In this document: positions 60,494 to 64,000 of the stretch, in pieces
Position numbering within the stretch: position 1 is the first letter of the stretch
Layout of the letters: each line of letters opens with the position of its first letter
Assembly: GCF_051020765.1 (NCBI RefSeq)
Contig: NC_134934.1
Coordinates: 4,650,001 to 4,714,000, forward strand
Direction: 5' to 3'
Length of the DNA stretch: 64,000 nucleotides
DNA from: Lasioglossum baleicum
Lineage: Eukaryota; Arthropoda; Insecta; Hymenoptera; Halictidae
Made by a program: the position numbers and the translations under genes
The notes under the pieces: generated by a model
What the model saw: the letters and a program-made list of their open reading frames with translations, nothing else
Told to the model about the DNA's origin: nothing
The model's database searches: none

Positions 60494-61093
60494 CTGCATG
60501 CCCCGCTTCGTGCCAGTAATCGTTAATCCATCGCAGCAAAGGAACATTGCATCTGGCCGCGCGGCGCGTTCATCGACGAATCATTCAATCGTATAGTACG
60601 CCGCACGGTGTTTCGATTATTCGACAGAAACCGTAACTTCGGAGCGTAAGATTGGCGGAATCTTGCATCATATATACTATTAAAAACCAAATGTTCGAAC
60701 CTCTGTCGAATACGGTTAAATTTGTTGCTGGAAGAGTCAAATTCAATCTAAGAATCGTCATATCGATGAAATCTTGCGCCATCAAATATTACTAACCAAA
60801 CGAGGCTTGGAACTTTTACTGAATATATCAATTTGTTATTTTGGAAGAGTCGAATTCGATCCAATTGCACTTTCTCAAATGATCCGCGTTTAACGCAAGA
60901 GTGGTGTAACGTCGATATAACGATGAAGCCTGCGACTGAAATCGTGAACGATTGTCAAACTTAATGCAACGAATGATCTCTCCTTGCTCGTCGGAGAAAA
61001 ATTTTGTACGACCGAGGTAGTTAGATTCCTGTCCTAACCACCCACGTCCGCGAAACACCGTGCGTCGGTCCACTCGCGGCGATGACCGTTTCA

Positions 61094-63636
61094 TCAACAG
61101 AGGCTGCAGCACTTGGAGGCATCACCTAGGTGAATGTGACAAACAGCGGGCAGAGCGGTGCAGCCCTTTACGCCGACGCTCTCCTGCACCAGATGCGAGA
61201 GGCCCAGGTTCTGATTGATGTCACCGTCGCTTCCGCGATGTTGATGTTTCGCGTCACACCATTGCCGATGTTCCCGCCACTTGTCATCCGCCGTGGTGCA
61301 GAACAGCATAGACTTTGGCGACGGAGGGCTGACACGATCACGGGCGATGCTACCACAGGATCGAGCTTTGTACAATCGTCCTTTCCCGAACAAACCTGGC
61401 AGCGGAACGCAGAGCTTCTTGTGCACGGCGAAGTAGCGGCTGAGCAGCCGGATCTTTCTGTTCTTGCAGTCGTTTCTGTTCATGGAACCGTTTCTGTTCT
61501 CTTTGTCGTTGGACGGTATCTGATTGACGGGGCCGCCGTTCACGTCCCACCTGTCGTCGCAGCAGATCTCGATTCGCTGGCAGCAATCCCTCTGCGGCTC
61601 CTGCTTGTTGCACCGACCGTTTGGGCTGCAGCTGTTCTGACCGTTCGACGGCGACGACAGAGAGGACTTGCCGGTGCTCAGGGACCAGCTCTGCAGCAAC
61701 CTCTGCCCGAAACCCTTGGCCTTCTGCATGGTAGCCGCCGCGTGGGATATCGTCTGTGTAATGTTATGCGACCCGGTGCTACTCTGCGACACCGAGGACG
61801 ACGACGATGATATACTCTGCACCCCCAACACGCCGGAGTTCCTCGACACGTGGCACTGATTGTGGCACGCTGAAGGCGCCTCGGCCTCTTGTACCTCTGT
61901 GATCCGATTCAACGACTGACTCTCCCTTAACCGCGTCTCCCCGGCTCTTCTTCTACCGGTTCGATGCCTCCTGCCGAATATCACTTGATTCTCTGCGGAA
62001 CGATGCCTACCACCGGTCGTCGTGGTAGTCGTGGTGGTCGTGTTAGTCGTGTTTCCACTGTCATTTTGATTCGTTTCGTTCGAAGAAGGTTCCGCCGCGT
62101 GCTCCCCGTTCCCCACGCCTCCTCCACCTCCGCCTCCTCCGCCTCCTCCGCCGCTCCCTCCAGGATCTTGAGAATCGCTCGAGTCGTCGTGACTGTCGCG
62201 TCTAGAGGGTAAGGATTTCGCGGACGCGCCCAATTTGTGCGCCCTCTTCTTTCTACTCTCGCTATCGTCGTCGCTGGCGTCCGAGCTGGAGCAAGAAGTG
62301 GTGCGCGTCTTGTGGAACTTGCTGCGTTTCTGATCGTAACCTGTACTCCTAACGACGCGACACTTCGAGCTACCGCTCTCCGGAGTCGGCACCGCGACCC
62401 TGTCTCCGTCCTCCAGGATCTCGTTCAATGTCAATTGAGGCAGCGCTATCGGCGTGCTGCTGGGCGACGGCATCGTCTTGTACTTGGGTGTCGTCGTAAG
62501 CGAATTATCGCCTAGAGTCACGGGATGGAGCGGTATGGACACCGTGGAGGACTCTGTTAAGATCGTGGTGGTGATAGGGTTGGCCGTGTTAGAGTCGGAC
62601 GGCTTCGGTGGCAACGCGGAGTCCAGAGAAGAGCAAGCCGATCGGTGCTGCGACCCCATCCTCCACTTGTTGGGTGGTACGGGACCGACCGGTTTCATGC
62701 ACTCTGTCACTGACAACGGCCTGCCCTCCATCGTGGTCTGCTTTCTTGTCTGCCAACCAGGCGAGTCCCCGAGTCGGTTCTTCAGGTTCTCCTGGTAGGT
62801 GCAGTCGAGCTTCGTCGGCGCAGGTACTTTGTCGAACATGTTGCTCGGCTGGGGTCTGCCCGGCGTGTTCAGGTGCACCGGCAGCGACACGTCGTTGTTG
62901 CCATTCCCGCTGATCGGACTAGACAGCCTCTCCTCCGCGTCAGTGATAACGGGAACGACGTTGGCATCCTTCGGCGCGACCCACTGCGTCTTCAGACTCG
63001 ACTTCTCCTGTAGCTGCGACAGCCGGTCCTGCAGGATGTGCGAGAGCTTGCCCTCGGAGCGCGAGCCGCGCCGATTGAACGAGTTCAGCGCGGAGTTGCT
63101 GCCCTCGTCTCGACCCGAACACGAAGACACGTCGTCCTCGTCCTCGTCCTCCTCCTCCTGCACAATACTGCATTTCCGCGTGCGGACGTTCTGGAACTAG
63201 AACAGACATCTTTTTTTCCCACGGGAGGAACGCTTTCTTGGCAGAGCTCTCAGCGTCTGCCATTGTTACGTATGGGCGACCGGCAGAGCGCGCTGTCATG
63301 CGATACATACCTGCGGAACCTCACCCGGCGTCCGGGGTACGCTCAGCAACGACTGGTTCACCGTACTCAACGAGTTCTGCTCCGTACGTAGGTTCGGCGT
63401 CGCGTCGTCTTGTCGGCTGAAAATTACAAAAAGCTTGTTAGGTATAGGACGAATTACCGACAACAATTGTTTCAGACTTTTCTACGAACTAACGACGATA
63501 AGCTTACTTGGCCGACACATCCAAGATCTCCGGCCGAGATTTCTGCACCTGCTCCTGACGATGAGCTCGCAGCTTCCGCTCAGCCAGCAGGAAATACGTC
63601 GCCGTGATGTGGTTGTACTCGTTCTTGTCCAGAGCG
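61094..63636 (-). CDS. SNRK: SNF-related serine/threonine kinase (SNRK), C-terminal three coding exons, 5' part outside window
   Basis: The 3' part of an AMPK-related kinase gene; the catalytic domain lies beyond the right edge. Coding exons in transcript order: 63636-63508, 63416-63311, 63196-61094 (or from 63190 if the nearer acceptor is used). Phases match, giving about 778 residues before a tandem TGA TGA stop. The first exon reads ALDKNEYNHITATYFLLAER, the SNRK-type end of the UBA-like region that follows the kinase domain. The last exon begins NVRTRKCSIV and an acidic run (EEEDEDEDD), then has the SNRK block TSCSSSDASDDDSESRKK around 62290, which is close to vertebrate SNRK. The rest is low-complexity: a run of about 12 Gly near 62140, a Thr run near 62030, Ser-rich tracts, and KGFGQRLLQSWSLSTGK near 61700. 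The protein ends KCCSLC. The tail is longer than in vertebrate SNRK (whole protein about 765 residues). The 3' UTR continues left of 61094; I could not fix a poly(A) site. Convergent with the SLC44A1 gene. Confidence 0.93.
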
Positions 63637-64000
63637 CTGCAAACGGAAAATTGCGTTAGACTTGTTTATTCACTACTTTGCAAAAAGAGACACAGCATAG
63701 GCGTAGTCACGGCGAAGTAATTTTTAAGGATTCAGAATTCGATACCAATTAAGAAATACGCGTCGAAGCCACAATATAGCTCACGGTTCTTTTGTCGCGC
63801 GTCTATATTACAACAATAAGAAGCACTTGATCAGATTCCATCAAGTGTTCGCATACTTATGTACGGTGGTACATATACATAGTACACGCTCCCTTCCATA
63901 AATCACCGGATACTTAACTTCAACAAAATGTTAATTAAAGAATACAAGCTTCCAGCTTGATCAGATGTATACGATAATATTTAAATGCAAAATTACATAT
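63637..64000 (-). other. SNRK intron, continuing past the right edge
   Basis: This stretch lies upstream of the ALDKNEYNHI exon. It ends, in transcript direction, with a pyrimidine-rich tract and a CAG acceptor directly before 63636. I see no further coding similarity to the kinase or UBA region up to the window edge. Confidence 0.7.

Larger units (their letters stand above)
51957..61093. other. Convergent intergenic region with 3' UTRs and nested MITEs
   Basis: Lies between the stop codons of SLC44A1 (+) and SNRK (-), so it should include both 3' UTRs. An ATTAAA hexamer lies in ttattaaacag near 52271, but I cannot assign a cleavage site. Apart from the listed elements I see (CT)n at 57119-57154, an interrupted CT/CGCT tract at 60421-60493, and no convincing gene. 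A short coding-like stretch at 54871-54960 is discussed as a finding. Confidence 0.6.

Noticed and set aside
61130..63391. Long + strand open frames opposite the last SNRK exon
   Set aside because: They are antisense shadows of the conserved SNRK reading frame, caused by its GC-rich codons, and have no recognisable domain.
1..64000. Search for tRNA, rRNA, CRISPR or bacterial operon features
   Set aside because: No B-box-like GGTTCRANNCC within a cloverleaf context, no rRNA segments and no regularly spaced short repeats were seen; the gene structures are eukaryotic.

Overview
The window is eukaryotic nuclear DNA from an insect, most likely a hymenopteran (ant, bee or wasp). The evidence is the gene structure (small exons, GT-AG introns, kilobase-sized first introns), insect-like residues in both recognised proteins, abundant (CT)n microsatellites, and many short mariner, hAT, pogo and TTAA-target elements. 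The order is an inference; no marker in the window fixes the species.

Layout. Positions 1-26595 contain no gene that I can support. This stretch holds dispersed non-autonomous DNA transposons, a 7-copy 208-bp tandem array (7417-8854), and a deleted hAT element that still encodes the C-terminal transposase motif (15413-16260). From 26596 to 51956 on the + strand lies one gene of 16 coding exons encoding a 609-residue choline transporter-like protein (SLC44A1/CTL1 family). Its exons were assembled by splice-site and frame matching and every junction stays in frame. Introns 1 (8.7 kb) and 3 (7.7 kb) carry most of the inserted elements, including a large palindrome at 40592-41230. From 51957 to 61093 is a convergent intergenic stretch with nested MITEs and no convincing gene. 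From 63636 down to 61094 on the - strand are the last three coding exons of SNRK (SNF-related serine/threonine kinase): the end of the UBA-like region, a linker and a 700-residue disordered tail ending in a CaaX-like CSLC. The kinase domain lies beyond the right edge.

The two genes converge tail to tail and there is no sign that they work together: one is a membrane solute carrier, the other an AMPK-related kinase. The most distinctive content is the transposon stratigraphy. One hAT MITE family (termini TAGACTGCGGATC..., 8-bp target duplications) is present in at least a dozen copies, has a transposase-bearing relative in the same window, and is repeatedly nested with mariner-, pogo- and TTAA-type elements, giving a relative order of insertion. 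I did not find a convincing new biological system. The best leads are the intronic palindrome, the hAT parent/MITE pair, the tandem splice donors after exon 9 of the transporter, and the CaaX-like end of SNRK.
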